From Morganella morganii (lineage in GTDB: Bacteria; Pseudomonadota; Gammaproteobacteria; Enterobacterales; Enterobacteriaceae), in NCBI RefSeq assembly GCF_019242955.1, contig NZ_CP066129.1:124001-188000 (forward strand): a stretch of DNA of 64,000 bases. The letters are read 5' to 3'. Within the stretch, counting starts at the first letter, position 1; every line of letters starts with the position of its first letter. Positions 10,031-18,540 of this stretch are shown one piece after another. A program made the position numbers and the translations under genes. The notes below the pieces were generated by a model. It had not been told where the DNA came from, made no database searches, and was given only the letters and a program-made list of their open reading frames with translations.

Positions 10031-10068
10031 ACGCTTTCTCTTTTATTATTGTGGTCAGGGATGCTGTG

Positions 10069-11214
10069 TCAGGCCAGAGCCTGCTGTAAATCAGCCAGTA
10101 AATCACCGATATCTTCGATACCGACAGACAAACGCAGTGTGCTGTCAAAGACGCCGATAGACTCGCGCTCTTCGCGGCTCATGGAGCCGTGGGACATGGT
10201 TGCTGAGTGATTCACCATGCTTTCCACACCGCCCAGCGATTCCGCGAGCACAAAATAGCGCAGTTTTTTCACAAAGGCTTCGGTTTCGGTCAGACCGCCT
10301 TTCAGCTGAATAGTGACCACGGCACCGCCGGTGCGCATCTGTTTTTTGCATAACTCATAGTGCGGATGATCTTTCAGACCGGGATAAAACACCTTTTCAA
10401 TTTTGGCATGACCGGACAGGAATTCCGCCACGGCCTGCGCGTTGCTGCACTGTGCCGCCATCCGCAATGCCAGGGTTTTCAGGCCGCGCAGGGCGAGGTA
10501 GGCATCAAACGGTGAGGCAATCGCACCAGTGGTGGTTTTCAGGAAATTCAGTCTTTCCGCGAGGTCGTCACGGTTGGTTATCACCGCGCCGCCGATTAAA
10601 TCAGAGTGACCGCCGATATATTTGCTGGAGGAAACCATGATCAGATCCGCACCCATCGTCAGGGGTTTCTGGTTCCAGGGTGTCGCAAAGGTGTTATCGA
10701 TGCAGGTTACGATGTTGTGTTCTTTGGCCAGCCCGCAGACGGCCTCAATATCAACCAGTTCCAGTAACGGGTTGGTCGGGCTTTCTATCCAGATCATGCG
10801 GGTATTATCTTTGATTTTGCTGCGTACAGCTGCTAAATCATTGAGATCAACATAGTCAAACTCATGGCCGCAGTTTTCTTTTGCCACGCGTTCAAACAGA
10901 CGGAAAGTGCCGCCGTACACGCCTTTCATCGCAATAATATGAGAGCCCTGCGGGAAAATATTCAGCACCAGTGCCGCGGCGGCCACACCGGAAGCTGTTG
11001 CGGTGGCGTAAGTGCCTTCCTCAACATCGGCAAGCAGTGTTTCATAGGCGTGGCGGGTCGGATTACTGACACGGGAATAGGCGTATTCACCGTGTTCGCT
11101 CAGACTGGTCTGCACAAACGTACTGGCGGTGGTGATCGCCGGAAAAATGGCATGGTTGACTTTATCCTGCTGCTGTCCGCCGTGGATCAGCACAGTGGCA
11201 ATTTTCTTACTCAT
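10069..11214 (-). CDS. Cystathionine gamma-lyase/gamma-synthase family PLP enzyme
   Basis: Cys/Met-metabolism PLP enzyme (fold type I) of 381 residues. Seen: the SRVSNPTRHAYETLLADVE motif, the ATASGVAAAALVLNIF stretch for PLP phosphate contact, the aspartate in CIDNTFATPWNQKPL, the Schiff-base lysine in SSSKYIGGHSDL (about residue 200), and the C-terminal RLSVGIEDIGDLLADLQQAL. It could be a cystathionine gamma-lyase (making cysteine, 2-oxobutyrate and ammonia), a cystathionine beta-lyase or a gamma-synthase. The catabolic neighbours (NhaC-type transporter, D-cysteine desulfhydrase) favour a lyase. AGGA precedes the ATG. First gene of the operon. Confidence 0.82.
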   Translation of the reverse strand: MSKKIATVLIHGGQQQDKVNHAIFPAITTASTFVQTSLSEHGEYAYSRVSNPTRHAYETLLADVEEGTYATATASGVAAAALVLNIFPQGSHIIAMKGVYGGTFRLFERVAKENCGHEFDYVDLNDLAAVRSKIKDNTRMIWIESPTNPLLELVDIEAVCGLAKEHNIVTCIDNTFATPWNQKPLTMGADLIMVSSSKYIGGHSDLIGGAVITNRDDLAERLNFLKTTTGAIASPFDAYLALRGLKTLALRMAAQCSNAQAVAEFLSGHAKIEKVFYPGLKDHPHYELCKKQMRTGGAVVTIQLKGGLTETEAFVKKLRYFVLAESLGGVESMVNHSATMSHGSMSREERESIGVFDSTLRLSVGIEDIGDLLADLQQALA

Positions 11215-11326
11215 AGTTGGTGTCCTGTAAAATATGCGATGAATATTTAATGGTTATTGTAATGGCCGGATAGTGGCACAGGTAGTCAGAAAAAATTTTC
11301 TAAAAAAATTACGCAGCCGCAGACGG

Positions 11327-11345
11327 CAGAGAATAAATTTCTCTG
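11327..11345. promoter_or_regulatory. Inverted repeat upstream of the cystathionine lyase gene
   Basis: CAGAGAA-TAAAT-TTCTCTG is a perfect 7-bp dyad with a 5-base centre, about 110 bases upstream of the start codon. It could be an operator of the operon; the binding protein is unknown. Confidence 0.4.
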
Positions 11346-11445
11346 TTATAAAATAAGTGTTATATATCAGTGAATTGAATCATTTTTATGAATGAGAGGT
11401 GAATCACACTATGAATAATAAGGGTATTATTTTTATTTTACGGTC

Positions 11446-11474
11446 AAAAAAACCGGGCTGATTTTGCCCGGTTT
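11446..11474 (-). terminator. Terminator of the uxuR-type gene
   Basis: The stem AAACCGGGC/GCCCGGTTT (11450-11458 with 11466-11474) is followed on the minus strand by a run of seven T. It begins 36 bases beyond the regulator stop codon. Confidence 0.88.
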
Positions 11475-11509
11475 CTGGTGTCTGAAAGTAAAAAATGTGT
11501 GTGGCGGGA

Positions 11510-12283
11510 TCAGTTCCGGACCAGGTCAACAGGATAGGAATTGAACAGATAACCATCAAAATTCGGGTCATCGACATCGGACAGCTCCAGCAGGCGCTGT
11601 TTCACATTTTCCAGGTGCTGCCACATGGCTTCTTTGGCCGCTGCCGGATCTTTTTTAATCATCGCTGCGAGGATCGCCTGGTGATCGGTCATCCACTCTT
11701 TGCGGTAATCTTTATTGGTGATCCGCGTATGCAGTTTCAGCCACATCGGGTTGTTTTCCCGCCATGCCCAGGATTGCTTCAGTAATTCCACCAGCATGCT
11801 GTTATGGGTCGCCTGCGCGATGGCCAGGTGAAATTCGCGGTCACCGGTTTCATCTTCCCCGGTTTTCAGTTCGTCGCGTTCCCGCTGGAGAGCGCTGCGC
11901 ATATTCGCAATATCCACCGGCGTGGCCTGCGTGGCGGCAAACTCTGCAATATTGCTTTCCAGCAGCTGGCGGGCCTGTAACAGTTCAAACGGACCGGCGG
12001 CATTGAGCGAGCCGTTATCCGTATCGCTGTCTTTCTGGTGCGGCAGGTCAATAATGTAGATACCGGACCCTTTACGGACCTCGATCAGGTTTTCCAGTTC
12101 CAGCATAATCAGTGCCTCACGTACCACGGTACGGGACACACTGAGCATCTCAGCAATTTCGCGCTCAGGAGGAAGCTTGTCACCCGCGGCATAATGCATG
12201 TTGGTGATCATCTGACGCAATGCGTGACCGACTTCCTGATAAGGACGTTTTGATTCGATAAATTGAGTCATCTGCGGTGCCAT
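11510..12283 (-). CDS. uxuR: GntR/FadR-family hexuronate regulator (UxuR/ExuR type)
   Basis: 257-residue repressor of the FadR subfamily. The winged helix-turn-helix lies at about residues 12-80 (KRPYQEVGHALRQMI, DKLPPEREIAEMLSVSRTVVREALIMLELENLIEVRKGSGIYI), which is very close to E. coli UxuR and ExuR. The C-terminal all-helical effector domain (FCD type) follows a short Gln/Asp-rich linker. UxuR and ExuR bind sites of the form ATTGGTNNACCAAT and release them with fructuronate or hexuronates. Seven such sites flank the neighbouring genes, including one 35 bases upstream of this gene, so autoregulation is likely. No strong Shine-Dalgarno is seen; an ATG at 12271 is an alternative start. Confidence 0.88.
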   Translation of the reverse strand: MAPQMTQFIESKRPYQEVGHALRQMITNMHYAAGDKLPPEREIAEMLSVSRTVVREALIMLELENLIEVRKGSGIYIIDLPHQKDSDTDNGSLNAAGPFELLQARQLLESNIAEFAATQATPVDIANMRSALQRERDELKTGEDETGDREFHLAIAQATHNSMLVELLKQSWAWRENNPMWLKLHTRITNKDYRKEWMTDHQAILAAMIKKDPAAAKEAMWQHLENVKQRLLELSDVDDPNFDGYLFNSYPVDLVRN

Positions 12284-12317
12284 AAATAAAATGAAATCGG
12301 AGTCAGTTTACCAGATA

Positions 12318-12329
12318 TTGGTCAACCAA
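12318..12329. promoter_or_regulatory. UxuR/ExuR-type operator upstream of uxuR
   Basis: TTGGTCAACCAA is a perfect palindrome. It lies 35 bases upstream of the regulator start and suggests autorepression. Confidence 0.8.
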
Positions 12330-12356
12330 AAATGATTTTGATGACTATAATATAAA

Positions 12357-12391
12357 ATAAACCACCCGATATTGATAATACAGGGTGGTTT
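12357..12391 (-). terminator. Terminator of the TRAP binding-protein gene
   Basis: The perfect 9-bp stem AAACCACCC/GGGTGGTTT (12359-12367 with 12383-12391) is followed on the minus strand by TATTTTATATT. It starts 22 bases after the dctP-like stop codon and separates that gene from uxuR. Confidence 0.85.
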
Positions 12392-12412
12392 ATATGAGAG
12401 GTGCAGCGAAGA

Positions 12413-13393
12413 TTATTTCACATCGCGGATGCGATCTGCCATTTTGGATAATTCAGGGTTGGATTTGGCAATATCGTCATACATCGGTTTTACCGCATCC
12501 TGGAATGTCACTTTATCGACAGTGATAAATTCAACACCCTGCTTCTCAACTTTCGCACGTTCTTCTTTTTCTGAAGCTTCCCAGAGTTTCGCCATTGTCT
12601 GCGCGGAATCTTTGGCAGCCTGCTTCACAATCGCCTGCTGTTCCGGCGTCAGCTTATCCAGTGATTTGGTCGACATCACCAGCACATCCGGCACCATTGT
12701 GTGCTCATCCAGAGAGAAGAATTTGGTGACTTCGCTGTGACGGCTCAGTGTATAGGACGGGATATTGTTCTCTGCCGCATCCACCACACCCTGCTGTAAT
12801 GCGGTATAGAGTTCACCGTAAGCCAGCGGGGTCGGGTTACCGCCGAGTGCTTTTACCATCGCGATAGCGGTCGGGCTCGGCTGTACGCGGATTTTCAGAC
12901 CTTTCAGATCGTCCGGAGTACGGATAGGTTTCTTGGCATAGAAGCTGCGGGCACCCGCATCATAGTAAGTCAGACCGACAAATCCGCTGTCTTTGCTGGA
13001 GTCGAGGATTTCCTGTCCGATATCACCGTAAATAATTTTTTCGTAGTGTGGTTTGTCACGGAACAGGTAAGGCAGGTTAAAGACGGAGTAGGCCGGTGAG
13101 AACGCTTCCAGTTCAGCAGCATTGGATTTGACGATATCCAGCGCACCGTTCTGCATCAACTCCATGGATTCACGCTGGTTGCCCAATTGCGCGTCCGGGT
13201 AGATACGGATGCGGACATCACCGTTTGTTTTTGTTTTTACGTCATCCGCGAACTGTGTCATGGCTTTGTGAACAGCATGATCACGGTTCTGGTTATGGCT
13301 GAGTTTCAGCGTGGTGGCGGCAAAAGCCTGGGTAGCGCTGAGAGCAAATACCGCGCCGATAACAGTGCTGAGGATACGTTTGCTGTTTTTCAC
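12413..13393 (-). CDS. TRAP transporter solute-binding protein, probable hexuronate receptor
   Basis: DctP-type periplasmic binding protein of 326 residues with a signal peptide (about residues 1-25, ending ATQAFA). Family features are TTLKLSHNQNRDHAVHKAMTQFAD near the N-terminus, RIYPDAQLGNQRESMELMQNGALDI, the substrate-carboxylate arginine region LKGLKIRVQPSPT, and YTALQQGVVDAAENN. It would deliver glucuronate or a related hexuronate to the DctQM pair encoded divergently. The intergenic region between them carries UxuR-type operators and a CRP site. TRAP genes next to uxuA, kdgK and eda are also known in Haemophilus. The exact ligand is inferred from context. Confidence 0.87.
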   Translation of the reverse strand: MKNSKRILSTVIGAVFALSATQAFAATTLKLSHNQNRDHAVHKAMTQFADDVKTKTNGDVRIRIYPDAQLGNQRESMELMQNGALDIVKSNAAELEAFSPAYSVFNLPYLFRDKPHYEKIIYGDIGQEILDSSKDSGFVGLTYYDAGARSFYAKKPIRTPDDLKGLKIRVQPSPTAIAMVKALGGNPTPLAYGELYTALQQGVVDAAENNIPSYTLSRHSEVTKFFSLDEHTMVPDVLVMSTKSLDKLTPEQQAIVKQAAKDSAQTMAKLWEASEKEERAKVEKQGVEFITVDKVTFQDAVKPMYDDIAKSNPELSKMADRIRDVK

Positions 13394-13458
13394 GTTAGGG
13401 TTCTCCGGAGGAAAATGAGCTTCTTATTATGTTGTCTCACCTTAATCACAAGTCACTA

Positions 13459-13493
13459 AGTGGTCAAAAGGTAAACCTCCATTGGTTGACCAC
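13459..13493. promoter_or_regulatory. UxuR-type operator and larger dyad upstream of the TRAP receptor gene
   Basis: TTGGTTGACCAC at 13482-13493 matches the operator in ten or more positions. Together with AAGTGGTCAA upstream it forms a larger dyad, AGTGGTCAA at 13459-13467 and TTGACCACT at 13486-13494. It lies 66-100 bases upstream of the dctP-like start. Confidence 0.65.
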
Positions 13494-13515
13494 TATCACA
13501 AAATAACCCCAATCT

Positions 13516-13527
13516 TTGGTTAACCAA
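13516..13527. promoter_or_regulatory. UxuR-type operator in the TRAP divergent region
   Basis: TTGGTTAACCAA is a perfect palindrome between the divergent dctP-like and dctQ-like genes, just upstream of a CRP-like site. Confidence 0.8.
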
Positions 13528-13534
13528 ATCATAA

Positions 13535-13550
13535 TGTGATCGCCGTCACT
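13535..13550. promoter_or_regulatory. CRP site in the TRAP divergent region
   Basis: TGTGA-TCGCCG-TCACT matches the CRP consensus TGTGA-N6-TCACA in nine of ten positions. A TATGCT hexamer at 13573-13578 could be the -10 of the dctQM promoter, which would put the site centre near -42. This fits catabolite control of hexuronate uptake. Confidence 0.7.
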
Positions 13551-13617
13551 CACTGTTTTCAGCGGGATAGACTATGCTCGAACAGCAAAATTTGTATTTG
13601 GTATGACAGTTGCCAAA

Positions 13618-13629
13618 TTGGTTAACCAA
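13618..13629. promoter_or_regulatory. UxuR-type operator upstream of dctQ
   Basis: TTGGTTAACCAA is a perfect palindrome 22 bases before the dctQ-like start and just downstream of the presumed transcription start, a good place for repression. Confidence 0.8.
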
Positions 13630-13651
13630 AATAAGAACAAGGACAAGGCCA

Positions 13652-14155
13652 ATGAAAAACCTTGTAGCGCTGATTAATAAAGGGCTTGCTGTTTTTACTA
13701 TCTGTTTATCAGCATTCCTGGTGTTCTGTGTGACATGGCAGGTGTTATCCCGCTATATCCTCAGCTCCCCGAGTACGATTACAGATGAACTCGCCCGTTA
13801 CCTTTTTATGTGGGTCGCCATGATTGGCGCGGCTTACACCACAGGACAACACCGGCACCTCGCGATTGACCTTCTCGTTATGAAACTGTCAGGTGCGAAA
13901 AAACAGTTTGTCAGCGTCATTATCCAGATTGCCATTATTGCCTTTGCCGGCATTGTGCTGGTGTACGGCGGCAGCACGCTGGTCGCTTCCACACTGGAAA
14001 GCGGCCAGATCACCCCGGCACTGGGCTGGCAGATGGGTTACATCTATCTCTGTTTACCAATCAGCGGCTTACTGATGATTATGTATGCACTGGTTGATAT
14101 CTTTTCACTCTTTCAGCCGGGTTCAGCCAATACTGAACTGACTGACAGCCATTAA
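13652..14155 (+). CDS. TRAP transporter small membrane subunit (DctQ type)
   Basis: 167-residue protein with four hydrophobic segments (about residues 12-32, 47-65, 85-105, 125-148), as expected of DctQ. The motifs FCVTWQVLSRYIL, DELARYLFMWVAMIGAAYTTGQHRHLAIDLL and GWQMGYIYLCLPISGLLMI are typical. I chose the ATG at 13652, with AAGGCC upstream, over an ATG at 13610 that overlaps the operator. It pairs with the DctM subunit 21 bases downstream and helps couple substrate uptake to the Na+ gradient. Confidence 0.88.
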   Translation: MKNLVALINKGLAVFTICLSAFLVFCVTWQVLSRYILSSPSTITDELARYLFMWVAMIGAAYTTGQHRHLAIDLLVMKLSGAKKQFVSVIIQIAIIAFAGIVLVYGGSTLVASTLESGQITPALGWQMGYIYLCLPISGLLMIMYALVDIFSLFQPGSANTELTDSH

Positions 14156-14176
14156 TGGTGCGATGAGAGGTTAATT

Positions 14177-15487
14177 ATGGATTGGTATGTGATTGCCGCG
14201 CTCTTCGGCACCTTTGCGTTTCTTCTGGTTCTCAGTGTTCCGGTTTCTTTCGCTATCGGCCTGTCATCGTTAGTGGCGATTGCCATGACGCTGCCGCTCG
14301 ATTCCGCGATTACCGTTGTCGCCCAGCGTATGGCGGCAGGGGTGGATAACTTCTCGCTGCTGGCGATCCCGTTCTTTATTCTTGCCGGTAACATTATGAA
14401 CCAGGGCGGTATTGCTGCCCGGCTGATTAATGTGGCAAAAGTGATCGGCGGTCGTCTGCCGGGTTCGCTGCTGCACGTCAATATTATGGCTAACATGCTG
14501 TTCGGCGCTATCTCCGGTTCTGCGGTGGCTTCTGCGGCGGCGGTCGGCGGCACCATGTCACCGATGCAGAAAAAAGAGGGTTATGATCCGGAACTGTCTG
14601 CGGCGGTAAATATTGCGTCCTGCCCGTCAGGTCTGCTGATCCCGCCGAGCAATACCCTGATTGTTTACTCACTGGTTTCCGGCGGCACATCAATTGCCGC
14701 ACTGTTCCTGGCCGGGTATATTCCGGGCATCCTGATGGGACTGTCCCTGATGATTGTTTCCGGGATTATCGCGAAAAAACGCGGTTATCCGGTCGCTCCG
14801 CGCCCGACGTGGGGGATGTTCTTCTCTACGGTCTGGAAAGCGGTGCCGTCACTGATGCTGATTGTGGTGATTATGGGCGGGATTATCGCCGGTATCTTTA
14901 CCGCAACAGAAGCCTCCGCGATTGCCGTCATCTACAGCTTTGTACTGGCGGTGATTGTTTACCGTGAAGTCAGCTTCAGCCGTCTGCCGAAAATTATTCT
15001 GGAATCGGCGGTGACCACTTCTATCGTACTGCTCCTGATCGGTGCATCCATGGGGATGTCATGGGCGATGGCGAACGCGGATCTGCCGTATCTGATTGCG
15101 GACGGTCTGATGGCGATTTCCGATAACGCGCTGACTATCCTGCTGGTCATTAACATCATTCTGCTGATTGTCGGCATCTTTATGGATATGACACCGGCGG
15201 TACTGATTTTCACCCCGATTTTCCTGCCGGTGGCCATGGATATGGGGATTGACCCGGTACACTTCGGGATCATCATGACATTCAACCTGGCTATCGGTAT
15301 CTGTACGCCGCCGGTCGGCAGTGCGCTGTTTGTCGGGTGTTCTGTGGGTGGTGTCAGCATTGATAAAGTTCTGAAACCACTGGTGCCGATGTATATCGCG
15401 CTGATTGCGGCACTGGCGGTGGTGACCTATTTCCCTCAGCTCAGCCTGTGGCTGCCTGAGTTGGTTCTGAACTATACACCATCATAA
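14177..15487 (+). CDS. TRAP transporter large permease subunit (DctM type)
   Basis: 436-residue integral membrane protein with about twelve hydrophobic segments, the size of DctM/SiaM permeases. Family motifs: LLAIPFFILAGNIMNQGGIAARL, MLFGAISGSAVASAAAVGGTM, the helix-breaking CPSGLLIPPSNTLIVYSLV and the C-terminal GIGICTPPVGSALFVG-like stretch AIGICTPPVGSALFVGC. GAGAGG lies nine bases before the ATG. With DctQ and the divergent DctP it forms the hexuronate TRAP importer of the inner membrane. A hairpin follows the stop codon. Confidence 0.92.
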   Translation: MDWYVIAALFGTFAFLLVLSVPVSFAIGLSSLVAIAMTLPLDSAITVVAQRMAAGVDNFSLLAIPFFILAGNIMNQGGIAARLINVAKVIGGRLPGSLLHVNIMANMLFGAISGSAVASAAAVGGTMSPMQKKEGYDPELSAAVNIASCPSGLLIPPSNTLIVYSLVSGGTSIAALFLAGYIPGILMGLSLMIVSGIIAKKRGYPVAPRPTWGMFFSTVWKAVPSLMLIVVIMGGIIAGIFTATEASAIAVIYSFVLAVIVYREVSFSRLPKIILESAVTTSIVLLLIGASMGMSWAMANADLPYLIADGLMAISDNALTILLVINIILLIVGIFMDMTPAVLIFTPIFLPVAMDMGIDPVHFGIIMTFNLAIGICTPPVGSALFVGCSVGGVSIDKVLKPLVPMYIALIAALAVVTYFPQLSLWLPELVLNYTPS

Positions 15488-15498
15488 TTATTGGTGTT

Positions 15499-15534
15499 GT
15501 CACTCATCTGTCCTGCCGGATGAGTGACACTTTT
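15499..15534 (+). terminator. Terminator downstream of dctM
   Basis: The perfect 10-bp stem GTCACTCATC/GATGAGTGAC (15499-15508 with 15519-15528) is followed by ACTTTTGG. The short T-run makes it a moderate terminator. Confidence 0.7.
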
Positions 15535-15544
15535 GGTTTACCAG
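15533..15544. promoter_or_regulatory. Degenerate UxuR-type operator downstream of dctM
   Basis: TTGGTTTACCAG matches the operator palindrome with two changes. It is the first of three such sites before uxuA. Confidence 0.5.
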
Positions 15545-15638
15545 TCTTAAGAAAAGAAAGTAATAAAAACACACGTACCCTTGATGTAATTTTATTTACA
15601 GTTAAAACAATAAATTAATCATAAAACAAAATGTGATA

Positions 15639-15650
15639 TTGGTTGACCAA
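15639..15650. promoter_or_regulatory. UxuR-type operator upstream of uxuA
   Basis: TTGGTTGACCAA, within the extended ATATTGGTTGACCAATAT, is the best-matching operator in the window. Confidence 0.82.
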
Positions 15651-15754
15651 TATTGTTTTCAGGCTTGACGTCTCTCTGTGTTGATAGGAAGATGACAATG
15701 CTGTACTCGTGACAGCAAGGTTTGACAGCAATACTCGCCACACCGGGGATTTAA

Positions 15755-15766
15755 TTGGTCAACCAA
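15755..15766. promoter_or_regulatory. UxuR-type operator proximal to uxuA
   Basis: TTGGTCAACCAA is a perfect palindrome, 42 bases upstream of the uxuA start. With the site at 15639 it could allow looping repression. The rest of the 15488-15808 spacer shows nothing else. Confidence 0.82.
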
Positions 15767-15808
15767 ATAAACAGTGATGATATTCGCGGAGCATAAACGA
15801 GGTTTAGT

Positions 15809-16993
15809 ATGAAACAAACTTGGCGTTGGTACGGACCGGCAGATCCGGTTACTTTATCTGATATTCGTCAGGCGGGCGCTACCGGTATCGTAACGGCGCT
15901 GCACCATATCCCGAACGGAGAAGTCTGGACCACAGACGAGATTCAGAAGCGCAAGGCGCTGATTGAATCCAATCATCTGGAATGGACCGTGGTTGAAAGT
16001 GTGCCTATCCACGAAGATATCAAAACACAGACCGGTGAGTATGAAAAATGGATTGCCAACTATCAGCAATCCCTGCGCAACCTCGCCGCCTGCGGGATTT
16101 ATACTGTCTGTTACAACTTTATGCCGGTTCTCGACTGGACCCGTACTGACCTGGAATATGAGCTGCCGGACGGCTCAAAAGCATTGCGTTTTGATCAGAT
16201 TGAATTTGCAGTATTCGAGATTTACCTCTTACAGCGCGAAGGGGCTGAGCAGGACTATACCGCAGAAGAACTGGCACAGGCCAAAACCCGCTTTGAAACC
16301 ATGCGGGATGATGAAAAACAAAAACTGATAAACAATATTATTGCCGGTCTTCCGGGTGCGGAAGAAGGCTATACACTTGAACAATTCCGCCAGCACCTGA
16401 AACGTTACGCTGGTATCGATAAAGCGAAATTACGTGAGCACTTTGCGTATTTCCTGAATAAAATTATTCCGGTTGCTGAAGAGTGCGGCCTGAAAATGGC
16501 GGTGCATCCGGATGATCCTCCGCGTCCTATCCTCGGCCTGCCGCGTATCGTTTCCACGATTGAAGATATGCAGTGGATGGCGGATACCGTCAACAGTGAT
16601 GCCAACGGTTACACCATGTGCACCGGCTCTTACGGTGTGCGCGCTGACAACGACCTGGTCAATATGATTAAGACCTTTGGTCCGCGGATTTACTTCCTGC
16701 ATCTGCGTTCAACGATGCGTGAAGAGAACCCGAATACCTTCCATGAAGCGGCGCATCTGGCCGGTGATGTGGATATGTATAATGTCATCAGTGCGGTGGC
16801 TGCTGAAGAGAACCGCCGCCGTGAGAGCGGGGAAGCGTCCCTGATCCCGATGCGTCCGGATCACGGCCATCAGATGCTGGATGACCTGAAGAAGAAAACC
16901 AATCCGGGCTATTCCGCGATCGGCCGTCTGAAAGGGCTGGCTGAAATCCGTGGCCTGGAAATGGGTATTCACCGCGCATTCTATACAAAATAA
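15809..16993 (+). CDS. uxuA: Mannonate dehydratase
   Basis: Cytoplasmic Mn2+/Fe2+-dependent TIM-barrel enzyme that dehydrates D-mannonate to 2-keto-3-deoxygluconate. The 394-residue length equals that of E. coli UxuA. Motifs: [35 protein letters not shown] at the N-terminus, the metal and substrate region [30 protein letters not shown], and [13 protein letters not shown] near the C-terminus. GAGG lies seven bases before the ATG. First gene of the uxuA-uxuB-uxaC-kdgK-eda run and under at least two UxuR-type operators. Confidence 0.96.
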   Translation: MKQTWRWYGPADPVTLSDIRQAGATGIVTALHHIPNGEVWTTDEIQKRKALIESNHLEWTVVESVPIHEDIKTQTGEYEKWIANYQQSLRNLAACGIYTVCYNFMPVLDWTRTDLEYELPDGSKALRFDQIEFAVFEIYLLQREGAEQDYTAEELAQAKTRFETMRDDEKQKLINNIIAGLPGAEEGYTLEQFRQHLKRYAGIDKAKLREHFAYFLNKIIPVAEECGLKMAVHPDDPPRPILGLPRIVSTIEDMQWMADTVNSDANGYTMCTGSYGVRADNDLVNMIKTFGPRIYFLHLRSTMREENPNTFHEAAHLAGDVDMYNVISAVAAEENRRRESGEASLIPMRPDHGHQMLDDLKKKTNPGYSAIGRLKGLAEIRGLEMGIHRAFYTK

Positions 16994-17060
16994 TATCTCA
17001 TACCTTTGTACCTGCCGGGCTGCGGGATCTCTTCCGCAGCCTGCTCCCCGGGAGCCTGTA

Positions 17061-18527
17061 ATGGAAAAGAATCTTGTCACTGCGGACATCACCGCAACGC
17101 GTCCTGACTGGACGACTGATCGTCTCACCACCCGTATTGTTCACCTCGGCTGCGGCGCTTTTCACCGCGCACATCAGGCGCTGTACACCCATCACGTATT
17201 AGAAAAAACAGACAGCGACTGGGGTTACTGCGAAGTTAACCTGATGTCGGCACAGGATGCGGCACTGATTGAAGGGCTGAAAGCCCAGTCCATGTTGTAT
17301 ACCGTGGCGGAGAAAGGGGCGGATAAAACAGAGCTGAAAATTATCGGCTCGATGAAAGAAGCGATGCACCCGCTGATCGACGGTATTGATGCGGTGATTG
17401 AGAAAATGGCTTCCCCGGATGTCGGTATTGTTTCCCTGACCGTGACTGAAAAAGGCTACTGCACCGATCCTGCCACCGGGCAGCTCGACCCGGAAAATGC
17501 GCTGATTAAACAGGATCTGGCCACACCTGAGACCCCGCGCTCTGCTATCGGTTATATCACGGCGGCACTGAAACGCCGTCACGAACGTGGTTTACCGCCG
17601 TTTACGGTGCTCTCCTGTGATAACGTCCGTGAGAATGGTCATGTTGCCCGTGAAGCGGTGCTCGGCCTGGCGCGGTTGCAGGACCCGGCGCTGGCGGCAT
17701 GGATTGAATCCAATGTCACTTTCCCGTGTACGATGGTTGACCGCATTGTGCCGGCGGCCACCCCGGAAACGCTGGCTGAAATCGCACAACTGCTGGGAAC
17801 GGAAGATAACTGTGCTATCGCCTGTGAGCCGTTCCGTCAGTGGGTGATTGAAGATAATTTTGTTAACGGCCGCCCTGAGTGGGATTGCGCCGGTGCACAG
17901 TTTGTTCAGGATGTGGTGCCGTTCGAATTAATGAAGCTGCGGATGCTCAACGGCAGCCACTCTTTCCTGGCGTATCTCGGCTATCTCGGCGGTTATGCCC
18001 ATATTTCCGATACCATGACCAACCCGGATTACCGCAAAGCCGCCCGCGCACTGATGCTGGATGAGCAGGCGCCGACCCTCACCATGCCGGAAGATACCGA
18101 CCTGGTTGCCTATGCGGATAACCTGATTGACCGCTTTACCAACCCGTCCCTGAAACACCAGACATGGCAGATTGCGATGGACGGCAGCCAGAAGCTTCCG
18201 CAGCGCCTGCTGGACCCGGTTGCGCAGCATATCGCAGACGGCAGTGACTACAGTCATCTGGCGCTGGGCGTGGCGGGCTGGATGCGTTATATCAGTGGTA
18301 CCGATGAACAGGGCAATAAAATTGATGTGCGTGACCCGCTGGCAGAGACGTTCGCCGCAATTTACGCGAAACATGGTCTGTCTGTGACAGTAGTGGATGA
18401 GCTGCTGGCGATTGAATCCATTTTCGGTAACAACCTGCCGAAACAGCAGGGCTTTGTTGATGCGGTGAAACGCGCGTATCAGCAGTTACTTGATGTCGGT
18501 GCCCGCCAGGCCGTTGCCGCACTGTAA
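17061..18527 (+). CDS. uxuB: Fructuronate reductase (mannonate oxidoreductase)
   Basis: NADH-dependent polyol-dehydrogenase-family enzyme of 488 residues that reduces D-fructuronate to D-mannonate. The Rossmann domain begins with [24 protein letters not shown]. Conserved stretches [41 protein letters not shown] and the catalytic-lysine region [24 protein letters not shown] are present. I chose the ATG at 17061 (GGGAG seven bases upstream) instead of an earlier in-frame start inside uxuA. A short hairpin GCTGCGG/CCGCAGC at 17019-17040 lies between uxuA and this gene. Confidence 0.95.
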   Translation: MEKNLVTADITATRPDWTTDRLTTRIVHLGCGAFHRAHQALYTHHVLEKTDSDWGYCEVNLMSAQDAALIEGLKAQSMLYTVAEKGADKTELKIIGSMKEAMHPLIDGIDAVIEKMASPDVGIVSLTVTEKGYCTDPATGQLDPENALIKQDLATPETPRSAIGYITAALKRRHERGLPPFTVLSCDNVRENGHVAREAVLGLARLQDPALAAWIESNVTFPCTMVDRIVPAATPETLAEIAQLLGTEDNCAIACEPFRQWVIEDNFVNGRPEWDCAGAQFVQDVVPFELMKLRMLNGSHSFLAYLGYLGGYAHISDTMTNPDYRKAARALMLDEQAPTLTMPEDTDLVAYADNLIDRFTNPSLKHQTWQIAMDGSQKLPQRLLDPVAQHIADGSDYSHLALGVAGWMRYISGTDEQGNKIDVRDPLAETFAAIYAKHGLSVTVVDELLAIESIFGNNLPKQQGFVDAVKRAYQQLLDVGARQAVAAL

Positions 18528-18540
18528 TTCCGGAGAGTTT

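Larger units (their letters stand above)
11215..11509. other. Promoter region of the sulfur amino acid operon
   Basis: 295 AT-rich bases between the operon start and the end of the upstream regulator gene. It holds the terminator of that regulator and one clear inverted repeat (listed separately). No gene is seen. Confidence 0.6.
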
